Source: Curtobacterium sp. MR_MD2014 (GTDB lineage Bacteria > Actinomycetota > Actinomycetes > Actinomycetales > Microbacteriaceae). From it: a DNA stretch of 64,000 nt. A program made the position numbers and the translations under genes. The notes under the pieces are model-generated. The model saw nothing but the letters and a program-made list of their open reading frames with translations, had not been told where the DNA came from and searched no databases. Within the stretch, counting starts at the first letter, position 1; every line of letters begins with the position of its first letter. This document shows, one piece after another, positions 18,734-26,940 of the stretch. The stretch covers positions 3,038,001 to 3,102,000 of the forward strand of contig NZ_CP009755.1 in NCBI RefSeq assembly GCF_000772085.1, read 5' to 3'.

Positions 18734-19417
18734 GTGGCCCAGCTCCTGGTACTCACCTCAGCCGCGCCCGGCGACGTCCTGCCGAGTCTCGGTCTGCTGA
18801 GCCACCGGATCCGCCACGTCCCGGCCGAGGCCGCCCAGCTGGTCAACGCCCCGCAGAGCGACCTGATGTTCGTGGACGCCCGCCTCGACCTCGTGAGCGC
18901 CAAGGCCCTGTGCAAGATCCTCGCGACGAGCGGCTCGACGACACCGGTCATCCTCGTCGTGACCGAGGGCGGGCTGACCGCGGTGAACAGCGAGTGGAAC
19001 GTCGACGACGTCGTGCTCGAGAGCGCCGGGCCCGCCGAGGTCGACGCGCGCATCCGCCTCACCACGGGACGCGCCGCCAAGAACCCGTCGGGCTCGAAGA
19101 TCCAGGCCTCCGGGGTCGTCATCGACGAGGCGAGCTACTCGGCGAAGGTGCGGGGCCGGCCGCTGGACCTCACCTTCAAGGAGTTCGAGCTCCTGCGCTT
19201 CTTCGCCTCCCACCCCTCGCGCGTCTTCACCCGTGAGCAGCTCCTGAGCGAGGTCTGGGGCTACGACTACTTCGGCGGCACCCGCACGGTCGACGTGCAC
19301 GTGCGACGGCTCCGTGCCAAGCTCGGCGACCTCGAGTCGCTCATCGGCACGGTCCGCAACGTCGGCTACCGCTTCAACGTGCACGACGACGAGGCCGACC
19401 GGCTGGCGGCGCAGTAG
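18734..19417 (+). CDS. glnR: GlnR, OmpR-type nitrogen regulator
   Basis: A 227-residue orphan response regulator. The degenerate receiver (residues 1-110) has [19 protein letters not shown] and [19 protein letters not shown], very like Streptomyces GlnR. The DNA-binding domain has [34 protein letters not shown] and [10 protein letters not shown]. GlnR works without a cognate kinase and controls nitrogen assimilation genes (glnA, amtB). The start is GTG 18734, with GGAGG five bases upstream. It overlaps mshD by one base (TAGTG), a conserved actinobacterial pairing. Confidence 0.92.
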   Translation: MAQLLVLTSAAPGDVLPSLGLLSHRIRHVPAEAAQLVNAPQSDLMFVDARLDLVSAKALCKILATSGSTTPVILVVTEGGLTAVNSEWNVDDVVLESAGPAEVDARIRLTTGRAAKNPSGSKIQASGVVIDEASYSAKVRGRPLDLTFKEFELLRFFASHPSRVFTREQLLSEVWGYDYFGGTRTVDVHVRRLRAKLGDLESLIGTVRNVGYRFNVHDDEADRLAAQ

Positions 19418-20259
19418 TGCTCGCCGTCGTCGAGATGCTCGCGGCCGCCGCGACCGCCGCGGGCGAGGCCCCGCCGTTCTCCGACCAGACCCTGGTCGAC
19501 GTGCGCGCCGGCCGTGCCGCGGTGGTCGGGGACGAACGCGGGGTCGCCGTGGTCCGGGACGGCGAGCTGGAACTCGTCGTCGCCCCGGAGGCCCGTGGCC
19601 AGGGCGTCGGGTCGGCCCTCGTCGCGCAGGTGCTCACCCCGGGCGCCGGGGGCGCGACGCCGGCCTCGGACGTTCCGCGCCTCGCGTGGGCGCACGGGGA
19701 CCACCCGGCCGCCCGCGCCCTCGCCGACCGGTACGGCTGGACTCCGGTACGGACCCTGCTGCAGCTCCGGGCGACGGTGTCGGACGAACCCACCGGGGCC
19801 GATGTCCCCGACGGGTACCGCATCGACGCCTTCCGCCCGGGCGACCCCGAGGACGAGGACGCCTGGCTGACCCTCAACGCCGCGGCCTTCGCGCACCACC
19901 CCGAGCAGGGCCGGATGACGCTCGAGGACCTGCGCGCCCGCGAGGCCGAGTCGTGGTTCTCCGGCGACGACCTGCTGCTCCTGCGCGACGACTCCGGCGC
20001 GCTCGCGGGATCGTGCTGGCTCAAGGTCGAGGACGGCGTCGGCGAGTTCTACGCGGTCGCGGTCCGGCCGGACCTGCAGGGGCGTCGGCTCGGCGGGGTC
20101 CTGATGCGCGCGGGCTCGGCCCGGCTGGCCGGTCGTGGACTGACCGCGTCTGCGCTCTACGTCGAGGGCGACAACGAGCCCGCGCTGGCGCTCTACCGCC
20201 GGTCCGGCTTCACGCAGCACGCGATCGACGTGCAGTACGCCGCAGGGTCCGGCCGGTAA
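19417..20259 (+). CDS. mshD: Mycothiol synthase (acetyltransferase)
   Basis: A 280-residue protein of two GNAT domains. It performs the last mycothiol step, acetylating the cysteine of Cys-GlcN-inositol with acetyl-CoA. The first domain has VVAPEARGQGVGSALVAQVL. The second has FYAVAVRPDLQGRRLGGVLM plus LYVEGDNEPALALYRRSGF, and the substrate-site run LNAAAFAHHPEQGRMT is typical of MshD. GTG 19417-19419 shares a base with the glnR TAG. Its presence shows the organism makes mycothiol, which places it in Actinobacteria. Confidence 0.93.
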   Translation: MLAVVEMLAAAATAAGEAPPFSDQTLVDVRAGRAAVVGDERGVAVVRDGELELVVAPEARGQGVGSALVAQVLTPGAGGATPASDVPRLAWAHGDHPAARALADRYGWTPVRTLLQLRATVSDEPTGADVPDGYRIDAFRPGDPEDEDAWLTLNAAAFAHHPEQGRMTLEDLRAREAESWFSGDDLLLLRDDSGALAGSCWLKVEDGVGEFYAVAVRPDLQGRRLGGVLMRAGSARLAGRGLTASALYVEGDNEPALALYRRSGFTQHAIDVQYAAGSGR

Positions 20260-20307
20260 CATGACGCGAGGTCGACGAGGGGTCGACCGGGGGCAGTCGG
20301 GGGCAAC

Positions 20308-22344
20308 GTGACGGAGCAGGGTCGGGCGCAGTACGGCCGCGGCGAACCGCTCGGTGCGTCGTACCGGCTGGTCGACCTGCTCGGCACCGGCGCGACCGGC
20401 GAGGTCTGGCGCGCCGAGCACACCGCGACCGGGGAGCACGTCGCCGCCAAGCTGCTGCGCGCCGAGCTCGCCGCCGACCCGACCGTCGTCGAGCGGTTCG
20501 TCCGCGAACGCACCGTGCTGCTCGGCCTGCAGCATGCGTCGATCGTCCGGGTGCGCGACCTCGTCGTCGAGGGCGACCGACTCGCGATCGTCATGGACCT
20601 GGTCGGTGGGGGCTCCGCCCGCGACCTGCTCGCCGACGCCGGGACGCTGCCGCCCCGGGACGCCCTGACGATCACCGCCGAGACGCTCGACGCCCTCGCC
20701 GCCGCGCACGGGCAGGACGTCACCCACCGCGACGTCAAGCCCGACAACGTGCTGCTCGCGTCCCCGTGGGTACCCGGCACCACGGGCGACGTCCGGGTGT
20801 CGGACTTCGGGATCGCGTCCGTCATGGCCGACCGGCAGCGCACCACGACCGGGCTGCTCGGCACGCCGCAGTACATGGCCCCCGAGTCGATCAGCCAGGG
20901 GCGCTCAGGCCCCGCGGCCGACGTGTACGGCGCCGGGGTGATGTTCTACGAGCTGCTCGCCGGACGCACCCCCTTCGCCGGACCGGGCACCGACTTCGCC
21001 GTCGCCTACCGCCACGTCACCTCGGACCCGCCGCAGCTCGACGTCCCCGCGTCGCTGTGGACGGCGGTGTCGACGATGCTCGCCAAGGACCCGGCCGCAC
21101 GACCCGCGGCCGCCGACGCCGCGGCCACCCTGCGCCGCCTTGCCCGACAGCTGGCCGACGCCCCGGCGCTGGCCCCGACTGCCGAGCCGGAGTCCTTCGC
21201 CGAGGTCGAGCGGCCCGCCACCGTGGTGCGCGGACTCCGTCCCGGCGGCGGTACCGCGTCCGACGGTCCCCCCGCGGACGGCTCCGGCCCGTCACCTGCT
21301 GCGGAGGACGCCGGACCGGTGCCCGAACTCGGGCAGGCGGGCTCGCAGACGGTCTTCCGGCCGCTCGCACGCCCTCCGGTCGCCGCCGCTCGCGAACCCG
21401 AGGCCCCGGCGCGCGGCCGGTGGCAGCGCCCGGACTGGCTCACGAACCGCATGCTCGGGCTCGGTGCCCTCGGCGTGGTGCTCGTCGCCGCACTCGTCGT
21501 CGGCGGGGTCGTCTGGCTCCCCGGCGCCCTGGGCGGCAAGGACACCCCGAGTGCGGCCCGCACGGCGCAGGCCGCGAGCGCCTACCAGCAGGACCGTCCG
21601 CTGCCGACCGGGCTCTCGACGACCCGCAAGGCGACCGTCGACCCGCAGGCCGGCACGGTGGACCTGTCGATCACGTACGCCGCCCAGTCCGCGACGCTCC
21701 GCGGCCCGCTGCTCGAGGTGGTGCCCGGGGTCGGAGCGCGGTCCGAGTGTCCCGCGGTGACGTGGACCGGCGACGAGGTGAGCGGTGCCCGGAACCAACC
21801 GTCGCTGACCGGCGTCGACGTCCGCTGCGGCTGGACGCTCTCCGACGTGGTGGTCCCGGCGGGCGAGGACCTGACCGTGCAGGCGACCGTGCGGCTGTCC
21901 GACGTGCCCGACCAGGCCGGGCTCCAGGAGTGGCTCGACGCGGCGGGCAGCGCGACCACGACGGCCGTCACCGACCAGGCCGTGACCGGGACCTCGTACC
22001 CCGTGCAGCGACTGCAGGGCGTCGAGGTCCGCACGCCCGACCGCACGGTCAGCCAGACCACGCTGCCCGTGACGCTGGTACCGGTGTGGCCGAGCGGTGC
22101 CGACGAACTGAACCCCCTCTACCGCAGCCCCTCGACCGGGAAGCCGTCGGAGATGCTCACCGACGTCGCCGGCGGGGAGGCCGGGGTGCGCTTCGCCGAC
22201 GGGTGCTCGGGTGCGCTGGCCGTGTCCTCGGACGGCCTCGTCGTGACCGCGCTGTCCGTCGCGCCGTCCTGCACCGTCCGGGCGACGGTGGGCAACTTCA
22301 CGGACCTCGAGAGCTCACCCTTCGGCATCACCACCCGCGACTGA
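20308..22344 (+). CDS. Membrane Ser/Thr protein kinase at the edge of the secretion-like locus
   Basis: A 678-residue protein starting at GTG 20308. The kinase domain (about 19-275) looks active: glycine loop GTGATGEVW (26-34), ATP-binding Lys48, catalytic HRDVKPDN (140-147), DFG (166-168) and APE (191-193). A Pro/Ala-rich juxtamembrane linker (about 280-375) leads to one transmembrane helix (about 382-404) and an outside domain of about 270 residues with three cysteines that matches no family I know; it is not a PASTA array. Kinase-helix-outside domain is the same order as the pseudokinase EssB/YukC of type VIIb systems. It converges on the EssC-like ATPase gene, whose FHA domain could read its phosphothreonines. 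Confidence 0.85.
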   Translation: MTEQGRAQYGRGEPLGASYRLVDLLGTGATGEVWRAEHTATGEHVAAKLLRAELAADPTVVERFVRERTVLLGLQHASIVRVRDLVVEGDRLAIVMDLVGGGSARDLLADAGTLPPRDALTITAETLDALAAAHGQDVTHRDVKPDNVLLASPWVPGTTGDVRVSDFGIASVMADRQRTTTGLLGTPQYMAPESISQGRSGPAADVYGAGVMFYELLAGRTPFAGPGTDFAVAYRHVTSDPPQLDVPASLWTAVSTMLAKDPAARPAAADAAATLRRLARQLADAPALAPTAEPESFAEVERPATVVRGLRPGGGTASDGPPADGSGPSPAAEDAGPVPELGQAGSQTVFRPLARPPVAAAREPEAPARGRWQRPDWLTNRMLGLGALGVVLVAALVVGGVVWLPGALGGKDTPSAARTAQAASAYQQDRPLPTGLSTTRKATVDPQAGTVDLSITYAAQSATLRGPLLEVVPGVGARSECPAVTWTGDEVSGARNQPSLTGVDVRCGWTLSDVVVPAGEDLTVQATVRLSDVPDQAGLQEWLDAAGSATTTAVTDQAVTGTSYPVQRLQGVEVRTPDRTVSQTTLPVTLVPVWPSGADELNPLYRSPSTGKPSEMLTDVAGGEAGVRFADGCSGALAVSSDGLVVTALSVAPSCTVRATVGNFTDLESSPFGITTRD

Positions 22345-22424
22345 CCGGCGTCCGCCGTCGCGGGACGTGACGTGGGTCACGCCGGGACGCGCGCGGCGGG
22401 CGTGCACCGCGACTCCCGGTCGCG

Positions 22425-22530
22425 GATCCGCCGGACGGGAGGTGCGTGCCGGTGGTGTGCCGTGCCTCCCGGTCGCTGATCCGCCGGACGGGAGGCACGT
22501 GGCGGCGGTGCGATGCGCCTCCCGTCCGGT
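22425..22530. repeat. Two tandem copies (53-base period) of a GGGAGG...CCTCCC hairpin
   Basis: GATCCGCCGGACGGGAGG occurs at 22425-22442 and again at 22478-22495. Each copy opens a hairpin closed by CCTCCC (right arms at about 22465-22471 and 22517-22524). The block fills the gap between the convergent kinase and ATPase genes and probably acts as a two-way terminator. Confidence 0.6.
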
Positions 22531-22544
22531 GGTGGTCGCGCCGG

Positions 22545-25500
22545 TCAGGCGCCGGCAGCGGCGGTCTGGACGAGCCGGACCGCACCGCCCGATGCGGCGT
22601 AGCCGCGGCCGACGGTCAGCGCGACGGGGGCCCGTCTCGGCAGCGTGACACCGAGCAGTTCGCCGTCGTAGTCGATGTCGGGCTGCAGCAGCACGCCGCA
22701 GCGGGACTTCCGGACCGATCGCGTCCAGTGGCTGTAGAGCGATCGGAGGTCGGCGGACCGGCCGGCCGCGACCACGCACAGGCCCGGCCGCTCGGAGGAC
22801 AGCAGCGAGGCGATCGACTGGTCGGCGTCGTCGAAGCGTTCGGCGTCGTCGACGAGCAGCAGGACCGGGCCCCGCTCCAGGCGGAGGCCGGCCAGCAGGG
22901 CGGGGACCTCGTCCGCACCGACCGCGAGGCGGTCGAACACGCCGTCGGCGAGCGGGGACCGGCGGTCGCAGACCGCCCACACGGCGGGGCGGACGCCCTC
23001 GGCGGACCGTGCCAGGTCGGCGAGGGCGAGGAGCACCGTCGACTTGCCGGAGCGCGCCGGGCCGGCGACGAGCACGTGCTCGCCGTCGTAGACCTCGAGC
23101 GCCGCGGTGCCGAGGTCGTCCTCCGCGATGCCGACCGGCAGGCGCCACGGCTCGGTGTCGAAACGGGCCGGGGTCCGGAGGTCCTGCACCCGGACCGCAT
23201 CGGGCAGACGTCCGACGGCGCTCGTCTTCGCCGCGGCGTCCGGCCACGCCGTGGCGACCTCGGCGACGGCTCCGGCGAGGGGCACCGACGGCGTCGCGAC
23301 GTGGCTCTGCAGCTTCGTCGTCGAGTCGATGTACCGACCCGGCACGGGCGGCGGGACGTCCTTCGGACGGACCCCGATGGACGCGTAGTCGTACGGGTCG
23401 GCCAGGCGGAACATCCACTTCTGGGTCGTGACCTCGTCCATGGCGGACGGCACGGCCTTCGCCCGCGTCGTCGAGACGGCGAAGGAGATCCCCAGCGCCG
23501 GCCCCTCCGCGTAGACGCGGTACAGGGCGTCGAGGAGCTGCTGGCCCTCGAAGTCCTGGTACTCGTCGCGGAGCGCGGCGAGGCCGTCGATGAGGACGAC
23601 GGCGCGACGTCCGCCGGGGCTCGCCCGACGGCGCTCGAGGTCCGCGCGCAGGTGTCGGAGGAAGCGGGCCTGCAGCTCGCCCGCCCCGGCGCCGGACCCG
23701 ACGTAGGCCGTCGTGTGCGGCAGCTGCGCGAGCGGTGCCAGGTCCCCCGGTCCCATGTCCAGCACGAGGAGGTCGAGGTCGTCGGGGCTCGTCGTCCGCG
23801 CGAGGCGCAGGGCGAGGGCGGACAGGGCGGTGCTCGTGCCGCTGCCCGGGATGCCCATCAGGACGAGGTTGCCCTCGTCGAGGTCCCAGCCGCCGGCGAC
23901 CTGACGCTGGTGGTCGGGGTCGTCGGCGAGCGCGACGGGCACGAAGCGGCGGGCACCGTCGTCGGACGGTTCCGGGACGTCCGCCAGGTCGACCCGGGCT
24001 CCCAGCGCCTCGGGCCAGATGGGGCGGGGTGCCGCGTACCCGGCGGCGTCGTTCGCTGCGCGGATCGCCTCGATGAGGACGTCGAGGTCGGTGTCGTCCG
24101 ACGCACTCGGCCCGGGTGCGGGCGCCGGTGCCGGGACGCCGAAGACGTCGGTCGGGCGGACCGAGACCGGCTGCTCGACCCGTTCGTCGCGCGCGCGGCC
24201 GGTGACCAGGGCGGTCTGCACCGGGGTGATGTCGTCCTGCCCGAGCTTCACGTAGGCGCGGCCGGTCTGCTGGCGGCCGATGCCCGCCGCGGCGGGCACG
24301 CCGATGACGTTCGTCGAGTCCTCGCGGCTCTGCACGCGGAGCGCCACCCGGAGGTTCGTGTTCGCGAGGATGTCCTCGCTCACGACGCCGGCCGGCCGCT
24401 GGGTGGCCAGCACCATGTGCACGCCGAGCGTCCGGCCGACCGCAGCGATCGCGACGAGCGAGGTCAGGACGTCCGGGAACTCCTTCGCGAGCATGGCGAA
24501 CTCGTCGACGACGAAGAGCAGGCGCGGCATCGGCTCGGTCGGCCGTGTCGCCAGGTAGGCGTCGAGGTTGTCGATGTCGGCGCCGGCCGTCGCGAAGACC
24601 CGCTGGCGACGCTCGAGCTCGGCCTCGAGCGCGCGGATGGCTCGGTCTGCCAGCTGCTCGTCGAGGTTGCTGATCGTGCCGATGGTGTGCGGCAGCCGCT
24701 CGCAGGCGGCGAAGGCGGCGCCGCCCTTGAAGTCGACGAGGAGGAAGTTGAGCCGGGTGGGGTCGTTCCGGGCCGCGAGGCCGGCGACGAACGAGCGGAG
24801 GAACTCGCTCTTGCCGGAACCCGTGGTCCCACCGACCAGGCCGTGGGGGCCGTCGCGCACCAGGTCGATCTCCAGGAGACCGGACTCCGAGGAACCGACC
24901 GGGGTCGAGGTACCGGTGCTGGTCTGCCAGAGGGTCCGGATGCCCTCGGCGGTGGTCGTGTCGACGGCGGCGGCACCGTGGCCTGCGCCCGGGGCGGTGG
25001 CGCGGGCGGTGCCGCCAGGGGCCGCGGCGCGGGCGGTGCCGCCAGGGCTCGCGGCGCTCCGCGCGAGGAGTTCGGGCAGGCGGACGAGCGACGGCAGCGA
25101 TGCACCGGGCACCGTGAGTTCGGGGTCGTCGAAGTGGGCGACGGCGCGGGCGGCGCGCTCCGCCGTGGCCGGGGTGAGGCCCGCGAGCACGACGTCCTCG
25201 ACCCGCGTGCGGTCCTCGGGGCGGTAGACCGTCGCGGCCGCGTCCGCACCGACCGTGACGATGGACGTGCAGGCGGCGGGCAGCTGCTGCTCGTTCGTCG
25301 CGATGACGATGCCGCTCACCCGCTGGCGTCGCTCCCCCGGGCGCAGCGACACACCGGGGACCGCGCGGCCCTGGCCGAGCAGGCTGCGCGCCGGAGCGTC
25401 GCGGCCCTCGGTGAGGACGTCGGAGTCCACGACGACGAGCAGGTTCGCCGTGGGCAGCTCGTCGAGCGACTCCTGCAGCCCGCGCAGGACGGCGGCGCTC

Positions 25501-26885
25501 TGGTCGCGCTGCGCCGACATCCACCGGGCGCCGGTGCTGCTGCCCGCGACGCGCGTGTGCGGCAGCCAGGAGGCCCAGGACCAGTCGTCCTCGCGGCCCG
25601 CGTCGCAGAACACCCCGACCGTCAGGTCCGCGGGTCCGCAGTGCACGGTCGCCTGCGCCAGCAGGCTGCGGGCCAGGGCGAGCGCACCGTCGCGGTCACC
25701 GACGATGCCGACGACGCCGGCGTCCGACAGGTCGGCGACGACCGGCGCCGCCGTGAGCCGGCTGTCCGCGATCGCGGCCTTCGCCTCGTCCTCGAGCTTC
25801 GACGACGCCGCCCGCTGGTCGACCTCGGGACGCCACGGCGCGTCACCGGTACCGGCGTGCAGGCTGAGGAAGTCGTCGTCGTCCGACCGACGCTGCCACA
25901 GGTCGGTGGTGGGGACGAGCGCTCGACGCACGACGGTCGCCGGGTCGGGCACGAGGTCCTGCCGACGGGCCGCCTCGACGGCAGCGGCAGCGGCGATCTC
26001 GCCCCGGAAGGTCTCGACCGCCTCGGTGAAGCGCGTCTCCTCCTCCTTCAGGTTCTTCGCCCGGCGGTGCTTCTGCTCGAACCACATGCCGATCGCGGTC
26101 ACGGGGCTGAGCAGCGCGAACAGTGCGAAGCGGGCGTCCCCGAGCAGGAGCACCATCGCCCCGGCGAGCACGAGCGGAGCCGCCACCGTGATCCAGCTGA
26201 ACTTCGACGCCGGGGCGACGTCCCTGCGCGTCGGCGGGGACACCGGCTCGGTGTCGGTGAGCCGTCCCGGCCGGGGCGGTCGGTTGAACGGCGCCGTGGC
26301 GGCCGGCGTGAGGTTGGGCAACGTGCCCGCTGCCGGCACGGTCGTCTCCGGCAGCTCCGGACGGAGCAGCAGGACCGCGCCGCCCACGATGACGCTCGTG
26401 GTCCCGGTCAGCAGGACGCCCTCGTCGTCGATGCGCTCCCCCGCGATGACCGTGCCGTTCGTCGACCCGGAGTCGCGCACCCGGACACCGTCGTCCTCGC
26501 GCTCCACGGTGCAGTGCTCCCAGGACGCGCTCTCGGTGGGGAGCACGACGTCCGCCTGCGGAGCGCGTCCGACGACGAGCCGACGGCTGCGCGGCACCGG
26601 GACGACGACGCCCGCCCCGAGGCCGCCCGCCAGGGTCACGCTCCACCCGTCGACGGCGCGCGGTGGCTCCTCGGTGGTGCGGGCGACCCGGGACCCTTCG
26701 AGGAGCACCAGGTCGCGCAACGGGGTGTCGGAGCTCGTCCGGTGACCGTCGACCGCCAGGGGTGTGCCGGGGTCGAGCGGGGTGCCGAGCGACGCCGCGA
26801 CGAGGTCTCCCAGCGTGGAGGACTCCGCCCACCCGTCGGCCTCGATCGTCTCGCGGCGGTCGTCGAGCTCGATCAGCAGGCGCAT
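22545..26885 (-). CDS. FHA-FtsK/SpoIIIE ATPase, EssC/EccC-like secretion motor
   Basis: A 1446-residue protein. Order: a beta-grasp or FHA-like N-terminal segment (1-68), a clear FHA domain (about 101-165; VVGRAPQADVVL, SWEHCTV, DSGSTNGT), two transmembrane helices (about 231-270), then three FtsK/SpoIIIE modules. Module 1 is canonical: Walker A GGTTGSGKSEF (685-695), Walker B LLFVVDEFAML (789-799). Module 2 has GIPGSGTS (1011-1018), with Thr replacing the Walker Lys. Module 3 has GPARSGKST (1275-1283) and VLLLVDDAERF. This is the layout of EssC, the substrate-recruiting motor of WXG100 secretion. ATG 26883-26885 follows GGGAGG. The genes for the PBP-like protein and coiled-coil lipoprotein lie just upstream on the same strand. 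Confidence 0.88.
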   Translation of the reverse strand: MRLLIELDDRRETIEADGWAESSTLGDLVAASLGTPLDPGTPLAVDGHRTSSDTPLRDLVLLEGSRVARTTEEPPRAVDGWSVTLAGGLGAGVVVPVPRSRRLVVGRAPQADVVLPTESASWEHCTVEREDDGVRVRDSGSTNGTVIAGERIDDEGVLLTGTTSVIVGGAVLLLRPELPETTVPAAGTLPNLTPAATAPFNRPPRPGRLTDTEPVSPPTRRDVAPASKFSWITVAAPLVLAGAMVLLLGDARFALFALLSPVTAIGMWFEQKHRRAKNLKEEETRFTEAVETFRGEIAAAAAVEAARRQDLVPDPATVVRRALVPTTDLWQRRSDDDDFLSLHAGTGDAPWRPEVDQRAASSKLEDEAKAAIADSRLTAAPVVADLSDAGVVGIVGDRDGALALARSLLAQATVHCGPADLTVGVFCDAGREDDWSWASWLPHTRVAGSSTGARWMSAQRDQSAAVLRGLQESLDELPTANLLVVVDSDVLTEGRDAPARSLLGQGRAVPGVSLRPGERRQRVSGIVIATNEQQLPAACTSIVTVGADAAATVYRPEDRTRVEDVVLAGLTPATAERAARAVAHFDDPELTVPGASLPSLVRLPELLARSAASPGGTARAAAPGGTARATAPGAGHGAAAVDTTTAEGIRTLWQTSTGTSTPVGSSESGLLEIDLVRDGPHGLVGGTTGSGKSEFLRSFVAGLAARNDPTRLNFLLVDFKGGAAFAACERLPHTIGTISNLDEQLADRAIRALEAELERRQRVFATAGADIDNLDAYLATRPTEPMPRLLFVVDEFAMLAKEFPDVLTSLVAIAAVGRTLGVHMVLATQRPAGVVSEDILANTNLRVALRVQSREDSTNVIGVPAAAGIGRQQTGRAYVKLGQDDITPVQTALVTGRARDERVEQPVSVRPTDVFGVPAPAPAPGPSASDDTDLDVLIEAIRAANDAAGYAAPRPIWPEALGARVDLADVPEPSDDGARRFVPVALADDPDHQRQVAGGWDLDEGNLVLMGIPGSGTSTALSALALRLARTTSPDDLDLLVLDMGPGDLAPLAQLPHTTAYVGSGAGAGELQARFLRHLRADLERRRASPGGRRAVVLIDGLAALRDEYQDFEGQQLLDALYRVYAEGPALGISFAVSTTRAKAVPSAMDEVTTQKWMFRLADPYDYASIGVRPKDVPPPVPGRYIDSTTKLQSHVATPSVPLAGAVAEVATAWPDAAAKTSAVGRLPDAVRVQDLRTPARFDTEPWRLPVGIAEDDLGTAALEVYDGEHVLVAGPARSGKSTVLLALADLARSAEGVRPAVWAVCDRRSPLADGVFDRLAVGADEVPALLAGLRLERGPVLLLVDDAERFDDADQSIASLLSSERPGLCVVAAGRSADLRSLYSHWTRSVRKSRCGVLLQPDIDYDGELLGVTLPRRAPVALTVGRGYAASGGAVRLVQTAAAGA

Positions 26886-26940
26886 GGGCGGTCCTCCCTG
26901 GGCGTGGTGCGGCGGCGCGGATGGTGCAGGTGGGACGGGG

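Noticed and set aside
20308..22344. PknB-type PASTA kinase of cell-wall control
   Set aside because: The outside part has no PASTA repeats, and the gene is not in the usual pbpA/rodA/pstP neighbourhood.
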